Positions 39,388-49,045 of a DNA stretch of 64,000 nt are shown here, piece after piece (the first letter of the stretch is position 1; every line of letters begins with the position of its first letter). The stretch comes from Schizochytrium sp. CCTCC M209059 (taxonomy: Eukaryota > Sar > Bigyra > Thraustochytrida > Thraustochytriidae). Location: assembly GCA_000818945.1 (NCBI GenBank), contig KN805399.1, positions 308,839-372,838 of the forward strand, in the 5' to 3' direction. Under the pieces are notes generated by a model. The model was not told the origin of the DNA. It was given only the letters and a program-made list of their open reading frames with translations, and did not search any database. Both the position numbers and the translations under genes were made by a program.

Positions 39388-41472
39388 TTAGGCCGCGACA
39401 CTTTGCGTAGGTACATTTTCGTTGGCGTAGGCTTCGTCATCATACGAGTCCTTCTCCTTGAAGGGGATCCAGCGGGCTTCGAGAGTTCTCTTGACCTCTT
39501 CCACCGCAGCCATGTCCTCAATCGTGCCAGGGACGCGGATCTCCTTTTCATCAGCGATTTGAAGCATGACATTGCGCAAGGTCTTGCCGGAACGCGTCTT
39601 GGGGAGCATGCTCACCACGAACGCATGGCGCATGCTGGCAACGGCGCCAATCTCCTTGCGGACCTTGATCACCAGCTCCTTTTCAATCTGTTCCGGAGCG
39701 TCGGTTGCATTGTCCGAAAGCACAACAAGGGCCACGGGGACTTGGGCCTTTTGCGGATCGTACGCACCAATGACAGCTGCCTCCGCAACGGCCGGGTGTC
39801 CCAAAAGAGTCTCCTCCAAGGCACCAGCGGAGAGCCGGTGACCTGCACAGTTAATGACGTCATCCGTGCGCGCCATGATGTGAAAGTAGCCATCCTCATC
39901 GCAAATGCCTGCGTCGCCCGTGAGGTAATAGCCATCGTGCTTGGAGTAGTATGTCTTTTTGCAGCGCTCATCAGCGTTGTGCAGCGTCGTAAAGGTTCCG
40001 GGGGGAAGTGGAAGGCGGATGACAATGTCACCGAGCGTATGGTTCGGCATGGGAACCGAGCTCTCTTCGCAGACCACGTCAAACTCAAAGCCAGGCAGCG
40101 CGCGGGCAGCACTACCAGGGCGCGCACCAATACCCGACATCTGAAAACCGAGCGCAGGCCAGCCAAGCTCGGTCTGCCACCAGTTGTCGACGACATTCTT
40201 TCCCAGCTTGTTGGCGTAGAAACGAACCGTCTCCGGGTCGCCGCGCTCACCCGCGAGGAAGAGCGTCTTGAGTTTGGAGAGATCGTATTTGGAGGCAAAG
40301 TCGAGGTTGCGGTCCACCTTGCGGATCGCGCGAAGAGCTGTGGGCGCAGTGAAGAGCGCGCGCACATTGTAGTCCTGCGCGATGCGCCAAAACACGCCTG
40401 CATCGGGGAGAATGGGCTTGCCTTCGTACATGACCGTGGAGCATCCATGGAGCAGCGGGCCGTAAACGATGAAGCTGTGGCCAACCACCCAGCCGATATC
40501 ACTTGCAGCCCAGTACGTGTCCGCGGCCTCCTTGCAGTCCATAAAATTTTCCATGGCCCATTTCAGTGCAGTGGCGTACCCACCGGTGTCGCGCACCACG
40601 CCCTTGGGGGCGCCCGTGGTGCCACTTGTGTACAGAATGTAGAGGGGATCGGTCGATTTGACGGGCACGCAGGTGTGAGGGATGGCGTTTTCCATGACCT
40701 GGTTCCAGTCTTCAAAGGAAGCACTGCTGGCGTTCACTGGATCAGCGACTTCTTCGCGATGCTTGTTAACGATCAAGCTGGGCTGATGTTCAGCAAGGCG
40801 CAGCGCATCCTCGACAATGGGACCATACGGGATGATGCGCGTAGGCTCAACACCGCACGAGGCAGTGATGATGGCCTTCGGGGTGGCGTCATCGATGCGG
40901 GTAGCAAGTTCTTTTGCGGCAAAACCGCCGAATACCACACTGTGCACGGCGCCGAGACGCGCGCAGGCCAACATGGCCACGACGGCTTCGGGAATCATGG
41001 GCATGTAGATGACGACGCGGTCACCCTTGGTGACACCTCGGGCCGCGAGTCCGCCGGCGAGACGTGCGACGCGGTCCTGGAGGTCGCCAAAGGTGATGGT
41101 TTCCTTGACGCCCGTGGTGGAGGAGTCAAAGAAGATGGCAGGACGCTCGGCGTGGCCAGCGTTTACCCAACGGTCGACGGCATTATGGCAGACGTTGAGC
41201 TCTCCGCCGACGAACCAGCGCGCAAAGGGGGGGTTCGACTCGTCAAGCACCTTGTCCCAGGGCCGCGTCCACTCCAGCTGACACGCGGCGTTACCCCAGA
41301 ACTCATTCCTCGTCGCCGGGTCAAGGCTGTCCTGCACGAGGCTTTCGTACGTCTCGGCGCTCAGGTGGTAGGCCGCCGTGCGCTGCGCGCCCTTGGCGAC
41401 TGCGCTGGCGGTGGCGTCGCGCATGCCTGCCGCCGCCCTCAGCAGCGTTGGGGCCGCTCTCATTCCGAGCAT
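39388..41472 (-). CDS. Mitochondrial propionyl-/acetyl-CoA synthetase (ACSS3/PrpE type)
   Basis: From the ATG at 41472 the protein is 694 aa. The frame is open further upstream, but only through Ala/Glu low-complexity leader. The N-terminus (MLGMRAAPTLLRAAAGMR) is a mitochondrial targeting peptide. Next come the ACS N-terminal domain (WFVGGELNVCHNAVDRW), the AMP-binding P-loop YILYTSGTTGAPKGVV, WAASDIGWVVGHSFIVYGPL, the ERGDPET and WWQTELGWP motifs, YYLTGDAG, and the A8 hinge. The C-terminal PKTRSGKTLR carries the adenylation Lys. The GVVRDTGGYA signature resembles propionyl-CoA synthetases rather than the GVLHTTGGYL of ACS1/2. It makes acyl-CoA plus AMP and PPi from a short-chain acid. No introns. 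Substrate preference (propionate versus acetate) is inferred. Confidence 0.95.
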   Translation of the reverse strand: MLGMRAAPTLLRAAAGMRDATASAVAKGAQRTAAYHLSAETYESLVQDSLDPATRNEFWGNAACQLEWTRPWDKVLDESNPPFARWFVGGELNVCHNAVDRWVNAGHAERPAIFFDSSTTGVKETITFGDLQDRVARLAGGLAARGVTKGDRVVIYMPMIPEAVVAMLACARLGAVHSVVFGGFAAKELATRIDDATPKAIITASCGVEPTRIIPYGPIVEDALRLAEHQPSLIVNKHREEVADPVNASSASFEDWNQVMENAIPHTCVPVKSTDPLYILYTSGTTGAPKGVVRDTGGYATALKWAMENFMDCKEAADTYWAASDIGWVVGHSFIVYGPLLHGCSTVMYEGKPILPDAGVFWRIAQDYNVRALFTAPTALRAIRKVDRNLDFASKYDLSKLKTLFLAGERGDPETVRFYANKLGKNVVDNWWQTELGWPALGFQMSGIGARPGSAARALPGFEFDVVCEESSVPMPNHTLGDIVIRLPLPPGTFTTLHNADERCKKTYYSKHDGYYLTGDAGICDEDGYFHIMARTDDVINCAGHRLSAGALEETLLGHPAVAEAAVIGAYDPQKAQVPVALVVLSDNATDAPEQIEKELVIKVRKEIGAVASMRHAFVVSMLPKTRSGKTLRNVMLQIADEKEIRVPGTIEDMAAVEEVKRTLEARWIPFKEKDSYDDEAYANENVPTQSVAA

Positions 41473-43781
41473 CGTCGTCGCTTCCGGGCCCGCGCAGGGC
41501 GCCTCCTCTTCGCCTGGCCCCGCCGCTGCGACTCCTCCTGCTGCTGCTGCTGCTTCTGCTGCTGCTCCTCCTCCTCCGCGCGCAAGGGCGCGGGGTTCTT
41601 CTTCTGCCGGCCTCGAGAGGGTCTGCATGCGTGCGACGGTGGCGTCGCCTGGGCGCGCCTCGCTTCGCAGCAGTGGTACTAGTCGTATCCTTGCTTCTCT
41701 TTCTTCCCCCTTCCTGACGGACGCTCTCTGTCCTTTCTTTCTTGCTTTCTTTCTCCTCTTCCTCCTGTTGTTTCCTTCTTTCTTTCCCCTCTTTCTTTCC
41801 CCTCTTTCTTTCTTTCTTTCTTCTTTCCCCTCTTTCTTTTCCTCGGTTTCGGGATTGCCGGACTGCCTGCGCGGGACTGCGAGCGGCGGCGGCCTCGGCG
41901 CCCTCGAGGGAGCGAGAGAGAGAGGGAGGAGAAGGGAGCGGGGATCAGGGGCAGCGAAGAATCGACGATGAGACGAAGTCGGCTCGGCCCGCGACGAGCT
42001 CGCGGATCGTGGCGCGAGCAGTCACTGTCGGGCGATGGAGAAACGTTGGCGCGTTACCGTTAGACAGCGCCTACCGTGGCCTACGCCCACGTTCTAACTC
42101 AACCACCGACCATTTTCCAAAGCCAAACCAAAACAAAACGAAACAAAAGAATCCAACCCTTCGTTCGTTTCGCGGCCAACGCACGGGCGGGGGAAAGCGC
42201 CAAGATCCCGGGGCGGGCCCAGCTTGCTCTCCTCTGCTCTGCGCTGCCTTGCGCTGCTGCTACGCTTTCCTCTCCTCTCCTCTCCTCTCCTCCGCGAGGG
42301 AGAGGGCGCGAGGGCAGGCGAGGCGACCCGCGAATTGGGGACTTGGTTGCGGCTGCTCGCACCGCAGGTGTGCGCCAAAATCCGGACCTGCCGCGCCCGC
42401 GAATTGGGATCGTCGATCGTCGGACCCGGTTTCAACGCGGGCGCTCAAACCAAAGCTCAAGTTGTGTTGCGCGTCGAGGACTCGGACTCGGAAAGGGACG
42501 GCCAGGACGGGCCCAAGAAGATCGGCAGCGACGGCAGGGAGGGAGAAAGGGAGGGAGGGAGGGAGGCTTTGTTTCTTTGACGCAAGCCGTGTCAGGACCG
42601 GGATCGACACGATCATCGACCGGATCTGCCGCGACGGGATCGAACCGGCGGGACGCGGCCCGGACGCCGCAAATGAATGCAAGCTGGAGTAAACCTTTGC
42701 TCGAGGCTTCTTGGGAGGCAGACCGCGCTTCGTGTTACTGCAGATTGAGCGAGTCGATCGTTTTGATGACAGCCCGAGGAGGAAGAAAACCCCGCGGCCA
42801 CTTGTGCCGACACCTTGTGCGGCCACTGGGCAGATTGGCGGTGGACGAATGGAATGAGCAACCGACTTGCTAGGACTGCGATCCGATCTGCAGCTGGCTG
42901 TGCGGTGGCAGAGCGAAGTTTCCAGGGATTTACGTATACTAGAGAGGAACATTGAAGTTGGCCGCCAGGATTAGCTTAGCTTGGCTTGGCTTGGCTTGGC
43001 TTGGCTTGGCTTGGCTTGGCGCCACCGGCCCAACTTGACCGGCTGGCTCGATTCGCGAGGTCTCGAGACTCGTCCGACGCACGAAATTTTCGCTGCCGGC
43101 GATGCAAAGCGAATCGTCTTGCGATCCGAGAAGAGGAAAAGCGACCCGACATTTGGCCCACTTCGCAAACTCTAGGCCGGTGATCATGGTGCGCTTGGCT
43201 TGGATGCCCCGGTGCGCTCGCCACCGGCCCAACTTGACCGGCTGGCTCGATTCGCGAGGTCTCGAGACTCGTCCGACGCACGAAATTTTCGCTGCCGGCG
43301 ATGCAAAGCGAATCGTCTTGCGATCCGAGAAGAGGAAAAGCGACCCGACATTTGGCCCACTTCGCAAACTCTAGGCCGGTGATCATGGTGCTCGGGAGAA
43401 AGGAAGTTGCGCTCGCGGGCCGGCTGCGGTCAGCGAGAGCACCCAGAGAGATCTTGTAACATCAAGCGCACAAGAATGGAATCTGCCGCAATTTGACAAA
43501 GTGCTTTCGACGACACTGCTTGTCTGGAGCTGGCGTTTGCCTGCGGGTCGCGTGCAGACGCCGTGCTCCTCGATCTTGATGGATGACGAAAGGGTTCACG
43601 TGTGTGTGTCAGGCACAGAGGCGAGGGCGAGGTGAATAGGTTTTGATTTGGAATTTGAGTTGTTCTGCAATCGAAAGCGCTGGCCAAGATGGCGACGACT
43701 TGGAGAAAAAAAATGACCAAAGCTTTGTAAAAGTAGAAAGTAAATTGGCTGGTTTGTGATTGGATTTTGATGATAGAAATA
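41473..43781. other. Repeat-rich spacer between ACSS3-like and nucleolin-like genes
   Basis: It contains CTT/CCT pyrimidine tracts (41697-41850), GGGA-type short repeats (near 42540-42570), the GGCTT pentamer array at 42972-43020 and a 172-bp direct repeat (annotated separately). No gene with a recognisable domain was found. Confidence 0.5.
42972..43391. repeat. GGCTT array plus two identical 172-bp direct repeats
   Basis: A (CTTGG)n array (42972-43020) is followed by copy 1 (43021-43192), a 27-bp linker that again contains CTTGG, and copy 2 (43220-43391). The copies read the same base for base, with a 199-bp period, and both end in GGCCGGTGATCATGGTGC. The open frames on both strands are simply duplicated by this repeat. 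A very recent tandem duplication, or an assembly artefact, would explain it. Confidence 0.93.
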
Positions 43782-45356
43782 CTAGTCGAAGGTGATGCGC
43801 GTGCCTTGGCTCTCCGGGAACATCTTGGGCTTCTTGAAGGCGCTGCCGCCGCTAGGCGTCGCGTTTCCGCCAAAAGAGCGCTTGCGGCCGCTCTGGTCGC
43901 CACGGCCACCGGAACGGCCTCCAGCATCGCCGCCAAAGGACTTGCGCGGACCAGAGGGCTTGGCAAAGTCAATGCGCAAGTCGCGACCCATGAGTGGGGT
44001 GCCGTGAAGCTTGATAGCCTCGACGGGTCCGTTCTCGTCGAAGAACTCAATATGACCATAGCCCTTGAAGTCGCCGGTCTCGCGGTCGATACCCCACCGA
44101 ATCTGTTTGATGCCGCCGCAGTGCTTAAAGGTCTCGTTCACGGTGTCTTCGTCAACGTCGAAGCTCAAGTTTCCGACAAAGACAGTCGTGCAGCCCTCAG
44201 GGCGCTCACCGGGTCCGCTGGGACGCGAAAAGCCCTGGCGCGACTTGAAGAGACGCACCTTGAGCCAGCGCGCGCCAATGTACTCGCCGTCGAGCGTGAT
44301 GGCGGTCTGCGCGTCGTCCTGGGACGAAAAGTACACAATTGCAGTCCCCTTCCATTCCTCGTTCAGTTCAACACGGGTCGGCTTGACCTTGGCGGCAAAA
44401 AAGGCCTCGAGATCCTCCGCCGTTGTCTCGTACGGAAAGCCAAGCACCTGGACGGCCGTCTCCTGGCCGCTAGCGGCGCCATTCGCATGTCCGTTTGACT
44501 CTGCCGCCTTGCCGTTCGCCTTGCCGTTGGCGGTCTGCTCTTCCTTGGCGGTTTTCTTCTTGTCTTCCTTTTCTTCTTCTTCGTCATCCTCCTCTTCGCT
44601 GCTGCTGCTGCTGCTCTCGTCGTCGGAGGACGAGTCCTTGGCCTTCGCAGTTTCGGCGGCCTTCTCCTTCTTGGCAGCGGGCTTCTTTTCGGTCTCCTTT
44701 TCGTCGTCGTCGTCGTCGTCGTCACTCGAATCATCGTCGCTGCTGCTCGAGTCATCGCTCGAATCTTCCGAGGACGAGTCCTCCTTCTCTTCCTTCTTCT
44801 CAACAACCTTGGCCTTGGTTTCGACCTTGGCAGGCGTCTTCTTCTCCTTCTTCTTGTCGTCCGAGTCGTCCGAGTCGTCACTGCTCTCATCCGAGGAATC
44901 TTCGTCGCTGCTGCTCTCCTCGGCCTTCTTGGCGGCCTCGACCTTTTCAGGCTTCTTCTCATTCTCCTTCTCGTCGTCGCTGTCGTCGCTGTCACTCTCT
45001 TCCGACGAAGAGGAATCCTCCTCCGACGAGGAATCCTCCTTCTTGGCGGCGGTCACCTTCTTGGTCGGTGTCTTAACCTCGACCTTCTTTTTGACAACCT
45101 TCATCTTGGCGTCGCCATCTTCGTCATCGCTGTCGCTGTCGCTGCTGCTACTGCTCTCGGGTTCGCTCGAGTCGGAATCCTCCTTGGCGGGCTCCTCCTT
45201 CTTCTTGGTCACCTTCTTGGTCACCTTCTTGGTCGTCACCACCGTCTTGGGGGCCTCGGTCTCGGACTCAGACTCCGAGCTGCTGCTGCTGCTGCTGCTG
45301 CTGTCACTCTCGGACTCTTCGACCTTGGCCTTGACTTCCTTCGAACGCTTCGCCAT
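43782..45356 (-). CDS. Nucleolin/NSR1-like nucleolar RNA-binding protein
   Basis: A 524-residue intronless protein. Residues ~1-285 alternate Ser/Asp/Glu blocks (SSSDEDSSDESSDD type, CK2-like sites) with basic Lys/Ala/Pro blocks, as in nucleolin and Nopp140. RRM1 (~297-370) has the RNP2-like VQVLGFPY and the RNP1-position TAIVYF. RRM2 (~388-460) has VFVGNLSF and the RNP1 motif KGYGHIEF. A Gly/Arg/Lys-rich tail (SFGGDAGGRSGGRG) follows. This is the domain plan of plant and fungal nucleolins (two RRMs), which act in rRNA transcription and processing. Its 5' end faces the enkurin gene. Which nucleolin-type family member it is cannot be settled from domains alone. Confidence 0.9.
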   Translation of the reverse strand: MAKRSKEVKAKVEESESDSSSSSSSSSESESETEAPKTVVTTKKVTKKVTKKKEEPAKEDSDSSEPESSSSSDSDSDDEDGDAKMKVVKKKVEVKTPTKKVTAAKKEDSSSEEDSSSSEESDSDDSDDEKENEKKPEKVEAAKKAEESSSDEDSSDESSDDSDDSDDKKKEKKTPAKVETKAKVVEKKEEKEDSSSEDSSDDSSSSDDDSSDDDDDDDEKETEKKPAAKKEKAAETAKAKDSSSDDESSSSSSEEEDDEEEEKEDKKKTAKEEQTANGKANGKAAESNGHANGAASGQETAVQVLGFPYETTAEDLEAFFAAKVKPTRVELNEEWKGTAIVYFSSQDDAQTAITLDGEYIGARWLKVRLFKSRQGFSRPSGPGERPEGCTTVFVGNLSFDVDEDTVNETFKHCGGIKQIRWGIDRETGDFKGYGHIEFFDENGPVEAIKLHGTPLMGRDLRIDFAKPSGPRKSFGGDAGGRSGGRGDQSGRKRSFGGNATPSGGSAFKKPKMFPESQGTRITFD

Positions 45357-46194
45357 TTTCCTTTTAGTTTCTCGCCTTTTTGCCGAGCGCGTGCGCCTTG
45401 TGGTCCTTGTGGTCCTTGTGAGTCGCGATGCCGCGCTCTTCAGCTAGCTCTTGAATACAAAGCTCGTCCGCAATAGAGTCGAATAAAAAAGACACCCGTG
45501 GCTAGCTTGCGCTCCGCCAAGCCTTGCCGTCGTCTACCCCTGCGCTCGCCGCGACTGCTCTCGCTCGTCGCCGCGCGTCTTGATGGTCTGTCTGCGCGCA
45601 GAACTTAGCGCCACAGGTCTCGAGGCCAGCCAGCCAATGGGAGGGGGGTATTCTACGAGTCTGTATTGGTCCCGTGCGAAAACCTCATGCCGACGTTCCA
45701 TCAGAAGCCCTTTGCATGCAAAATACGACAACGATTCATCTACAGACATGTTAGACTTTGTTCACGCCAAAGTTGGGCGGCTTCTGAGTCCTCCGCATGT
45801 CGCGACATGCGTCTTGCGTACAATGTTTGGGGGGTAGTTTAAAACTTTTCTAGTATCTCGGCGTCGAAATATAGTTGCATTATATGAGAGGGGCAGGGGG
45901 TTCCATGCCTTTAAACGTGCAAAAGGCCCCCTGTTTGAATAACCTTGGTTCGCAACGGCTTGCTCGGCTACTGACGGTTTGCCTGCCTCGTGCTGAGCGC
46001 AAACAATTTGCAAAAGCTCTCGTGTGTGCGTGCGTGCGTGCGAGCGTATCGGTGTCGGTGCCGGCACGCGAGCACAGGTCAAGGAGGGAGCAGCGGAGAT
46101 CGTCGTGCAAGAGGCGAAGAAGAGCACATACCCGCGCGAGGGGCGACTCGCAAGCCAGCCAGAACGGCAGACAGACAGACTGCACGCAAGCAAC
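45357..46194. promoter_or_regulatory. Divergent spacer between nucleolin-like and enkurin genes
   Basis: Both genes start from this 838-bp region, so it should hold two promoters or one bidirectional promoter. A run of AT-rich DNA (45835-45890) sits in the middle. No gene is supported. Confidence 0.4.
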
Positions 46195-47157
46195 ATGTTG
46201 GCCAAAAGGCCGAGCCCCAGCAGCTCCAAGGCAAAGCACAACGCCAGCGACCAAGTCTCGGCTGTGCTTAATCCCGTACGCGGCTACCGCGATCAGCTCC
46301 GCAGGTCTGGCGTCCAACCCAAGGACCATGCGCGTGAAAACCTGAAAAAGATAAAGGAAACCCAGCGCAGGATAAAGGAGGAGAAAGAGGCCGCAGCACA
46401 ACAAGCAACGCCAGCGCCCTTCAAACTCAAGAAATTCGCCAATGTGGAGTCCCGCATCACCAAGGGTAGACAGCAGCAGCAGCAGCAGCAGGACGGTCAA
46501 GAGTCCCCGCGTGAGGAGGACACCCGGCCAACGCATAAGTTTCTGCGTAAAGGTGAGCGCTGTCATCTCCCTGCCGGTCCCCCTGCGACGTCGACAAACC
46601 AGAACGGCGCCGCGGAAAACTCGCCGCGACCGCTATCTGGCCGCTCAGGGGCCACCTCGCGCACGCGCGAGCGTCTTAAGGACCCTGTGCCCAAAGCGAA
46701 TGAGCTCAACGCGCTCGCCCCGCGCACAAACAAGAACTACATCCAGAATAATGCTCGCGATGTCCTCGCGCGAAATCAAGCTCGCCGCGATCGAGAGAAC
46801 GCGCAACGTGCCCTTTTAGAGCGCGCTTCAGCCAAGCAACACGCCAACTTTGGTCGTGTGCCAACCTATTTGCTGAAGCGCCAGGCAGAAATTCTTCAAG
46901 CTGAAGCTCGTCGCGCCGAGCTTGATGCAGGTGGCTGCCCGCCCGGCATGGCACTCATGGACGAGCAGGAACGTCTTCGTACGCTTGCTTCTCTCCGTCA
47001 GAGTGCGGATGTGACCATGAATGACTTGCGCAAGATGCCACTCACTCTCGGATCCATGGCGCTTCGTAAACGTAAGGAGGAACTCGAGAAGCAACTCGAG
47101 GAGCAAGAGGCTGCCATTGAAATCTTTTCCAAGGACAAGGTGTTTTTGTACGAGTAA
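46195..47157 (+). CDS. Enkurin-domain protein (ENKUR/ENKD1-like)
   Basis: From ATG 46195 the protein is 320 aa; the upstream open frame (from 46024) reads like leader. The C-terminal ~95 residues fit the enkurin domain: FGRVPTYLLKRQAE, then PPGMALMDEQERLRTL, the helix LRKMPLTLGSMALRKRKEELE, and a final IEIFSKDKVFLYE. Upstream is a basic coiled segment (KKIKETQRRIKEEKE), a polyGln run encoded by CAG repeats near 46470, and a Pro/Ser-rich linker. Enkurin-domain proteins are microtubule inner proteins of cilia (ENKUR) or ciliary-base microtubule proteins (ENKD1). The finding implies the organism makes flagella, as thraustochytrid zoospores do. Which of the two types it is remains open. Confidence 0.85.
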   Translation: MLAKRPSPSSSKAKHNASDQVSAVLNPVRGYRDQLRRSGVQPKDHARENLKKIKETQRRIKEEKEAAAQQATPAPFKLKKFANVESRITKGRQQQQQQQDGQESPREEDTRPTHKFLRKGERCHLPAGPPATSTNQNGAAENSPRPLSGRSGATSRTRERLKDPVPKANELNALAPRTNKNYIQNNARDVLARNQARRDRENAQRALLERASAKQHANFGRVPTYLLKRQAEILQAEARRAELDAGGCPPGMALMDEQERLRTLASLRQSADVTMNDLRKMPLTLGSMALRKRKEELEKQLEEQEAAIEIFSKDKVFLYE

Positions 47158-48170
47158 GAAGTAGGCGAATATATGGGCAAGTTGCATGAGTCCGCGAGCA
47201 AACGGGTCGGTGAACCAAGCGAGATGACAAGCACGCACCTTGCCTTCGTTTGGGTAAACGACCAAATCTCCTTGCCAAAGAATAGAAAAGAAGATGGTCG
47301 ATTCTCCTCCGATGCTGTCGCACTTTTCTCGCGCTGATTGACGGCATACAGCCAGTGGATATAGATGCGGGCGCGACCCTCTTCAATGTTTTTTTTCTCT
47401 CTTTGGTCTTTCTCGCCTGTTTTTGTGAAATTTCATATTCTTTCTTCTTGTTTGGCAAGCAAGCCATGCCTGGCCCAACAAACTTTGATGTCAATCGCGA
47501 GAGTTTTCAACCGACCTGGCTTACCCCACCTCTGGTAAACATATACCTGGCCTAGATAAACGTGAGTTGCGAGAGTCTCCACCCAGCTATCCCATCGTAT
47601 ATCCTTTAGCCATGGGCCATGGTCGCTCGCCGATCCGCGTCGCTAGATCCACATCGCCCAGGGAAGAGGGAGCCCTTTCTCCTCACCGGGTCGAGCGCGC
47701 AGTCGCCCGCGAGCGGGCCTCGCTCTTCCCTCCCCCCTTCCCTCACACCCCTTAATCAACCCTCCTTCTTTGTTATTATCGTTCCTATGAGTCTTGGCAT
47801 TGGGGCGGGTGGGCAGGGTTAGGGTACGGCCCGGGTCCGGGGCGGGTACGCGCCGGGCGCGCTGCGGGGCGGAATCGGTGGCGGGCAGGCGCCGGCAGTG
47901 GGCGCGGGCGAAGCGCGACTTGCGGCGCGGTTTGCGGCACTTGCGGGCCTGGCGCGCAAGTGGGGGCGGCGCGGCGGCAAGGGCGCAAGCGGTGGTCCGG
48001 AGCGCAGAGGCGGGAGAGGGAGAGAGAGGAGAGGAGAGGAGAGGAGGGGAGGGGAGCAGGAAGGAAAGGGAGGAGAGGCGGGGCGAGGAGGCGGGGAGCA
48101 GAAGCCAAAGCAAAGGTTGGAGTCGAGAGCAGCGCGGCGGCAGCAGGGCGGCAGCAGCGAGCTCGGGACG
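47158..48170. other. Spacer upstream of eL27 gene
   Basis: It holds the 3' flank of the enkurin gene and, from about 47800, a GC/GA-rich leader with GGAGA runs (48015-48060). Open frames on both strands in the leader are compositional. No gene. Confidence 0.45.
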
Positions 48171-48659
48171 ATGGGCAAGTTCTTGAAGCAGGGCAAGGTG
48201 GTGGTGGTGCTCCAGGGCAAGTACGCTGGTCGCAAGGCGGTCATCGTCAAGGCCTCGGAGGAGGGCAACAAGGGCCGCAAGTTCGGCCATGTCCTCGTCG
48301 CCGGCATCTACAAGCAGCCGCAGAAGATCACCCGCAAGATGGGCAAGAAGAAGGTGGCTGCCCGCTCCAAGATTCGGCCCTTTGTGAAGTACCTCAACCT
48401 CAACCACGTCATGCCCACGCGTTACCAGGTTGACCTCGAGCTCAAGAAGCTCGAGGCCCCTGCCGCCAGGGACGCCGAGGACAAGACCCCCGTGCAGCTT
48501 ACCCTCGACGACGAGACCATGGCAGATGCCAGCAAGCGTGTGCAGCTCAAGAAGGCGCTCAAGAAGGTTATGGAGGAGGGCTACTTTAGCCAGGACCAGA
48601 GGAAGGCCAACAAGGCCGCGGAGGGCGTCAAGTACTTTTACGAGAAGCTCCGCTTCTAA
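48171..48659 (+). CDS. RPL27: 60S ribosomal protein eL27
   Basis: From ATG 48171 (GGGACGATGG) the protein is 162 aa. The N-terminal KOW-type SH3 core is clear: MGKFLKQGKVVVVLQGKYAGRKAVIVK with HVLVAGI. KKKVAARSKIRPFVKYLNLNH and the MPTRYQVDLEL strand are diagnostic, and the protein ends in YFYEKLRF, close to the WFFQKLRF of animals. It is about 26 residues longer than the usual 136. The extra part follows MPTRYQVDLEL (APAARDAEDKTPVQLTLDDE). The product is a structural protein of the large ribosomal subunit. No introns in the coding part. Confidence 0.96.
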   Translation: MGKFLKQGKVVVVLQGKYAGRKAVIVKASEEGNKGRKFGHVLVAGIYKQPQKITRKMGKKKVAARSKIRPFVKYLNLNHVMPTRYQVDLELKKLEAPAARDAEDKTPVQLTLDDETMADASKRVQLKKALKKVMEEGYFSQDQRKANKAAEGVKYFYEKLRF

Positions 48660-49045
48660 GCCACACAACATGGGAAAACCTGATCTTTCTCCGTTATTGC
48701 ACAGATTGCTCGCTTACTTGTTCATTATGTTCTTCGTCGGCGCTCACGTTGACGTTGACATTGTTGTAGTTGTCGTCGTCGTCGTCGTCGTCGTTGTCAT
48801 CATCGACATCGATAAGAATTACGTTTTGCCTCCTTTTCTTTATCGCATAGCAGAGAAGAGGGGGAATATCGCTCTTCACGAGCGCGCTAGTGGTCCGCTC
48901 CTTGTTTGTCTGCTTGTTTTTTTGTTTGTTTGCCCGCTTGTTTGCATATTCGCCGTCGCTCGAGGTCAACTTATACGATCACAGACACATAAGAACAAAA
49001 AGAAGAGACATGTCGAAACGACTCTGCTTATTACTTTACTTTACC
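48660..49045. other. Tail-to-tail spacer after eL27
   Basis: It contains a GTC/GTT repeat (about 48767-48800) and T-rich DNA. The two flanking genes converge here. No gene. Confidence 0.5.

Noticed and set aside
39328..41682. 784-codon frame opposite the ACSS3-like gene
   Set aside because: Shadow of a well-identified synthetase; no domain of its own.
44065..45447. Serine/leucine-rich frame opposite the nucleolin-like gene
   Set aside because: Translation of the antisense of Ser/Asp repeats; no real signal.
46024..46194. Longer start for the enkurin protein
   Set aside because: The extra 57 codons read as leader sequence with Cys/Arg-rich text and no match to enkurin proteins; ATG 46195 is preferred.
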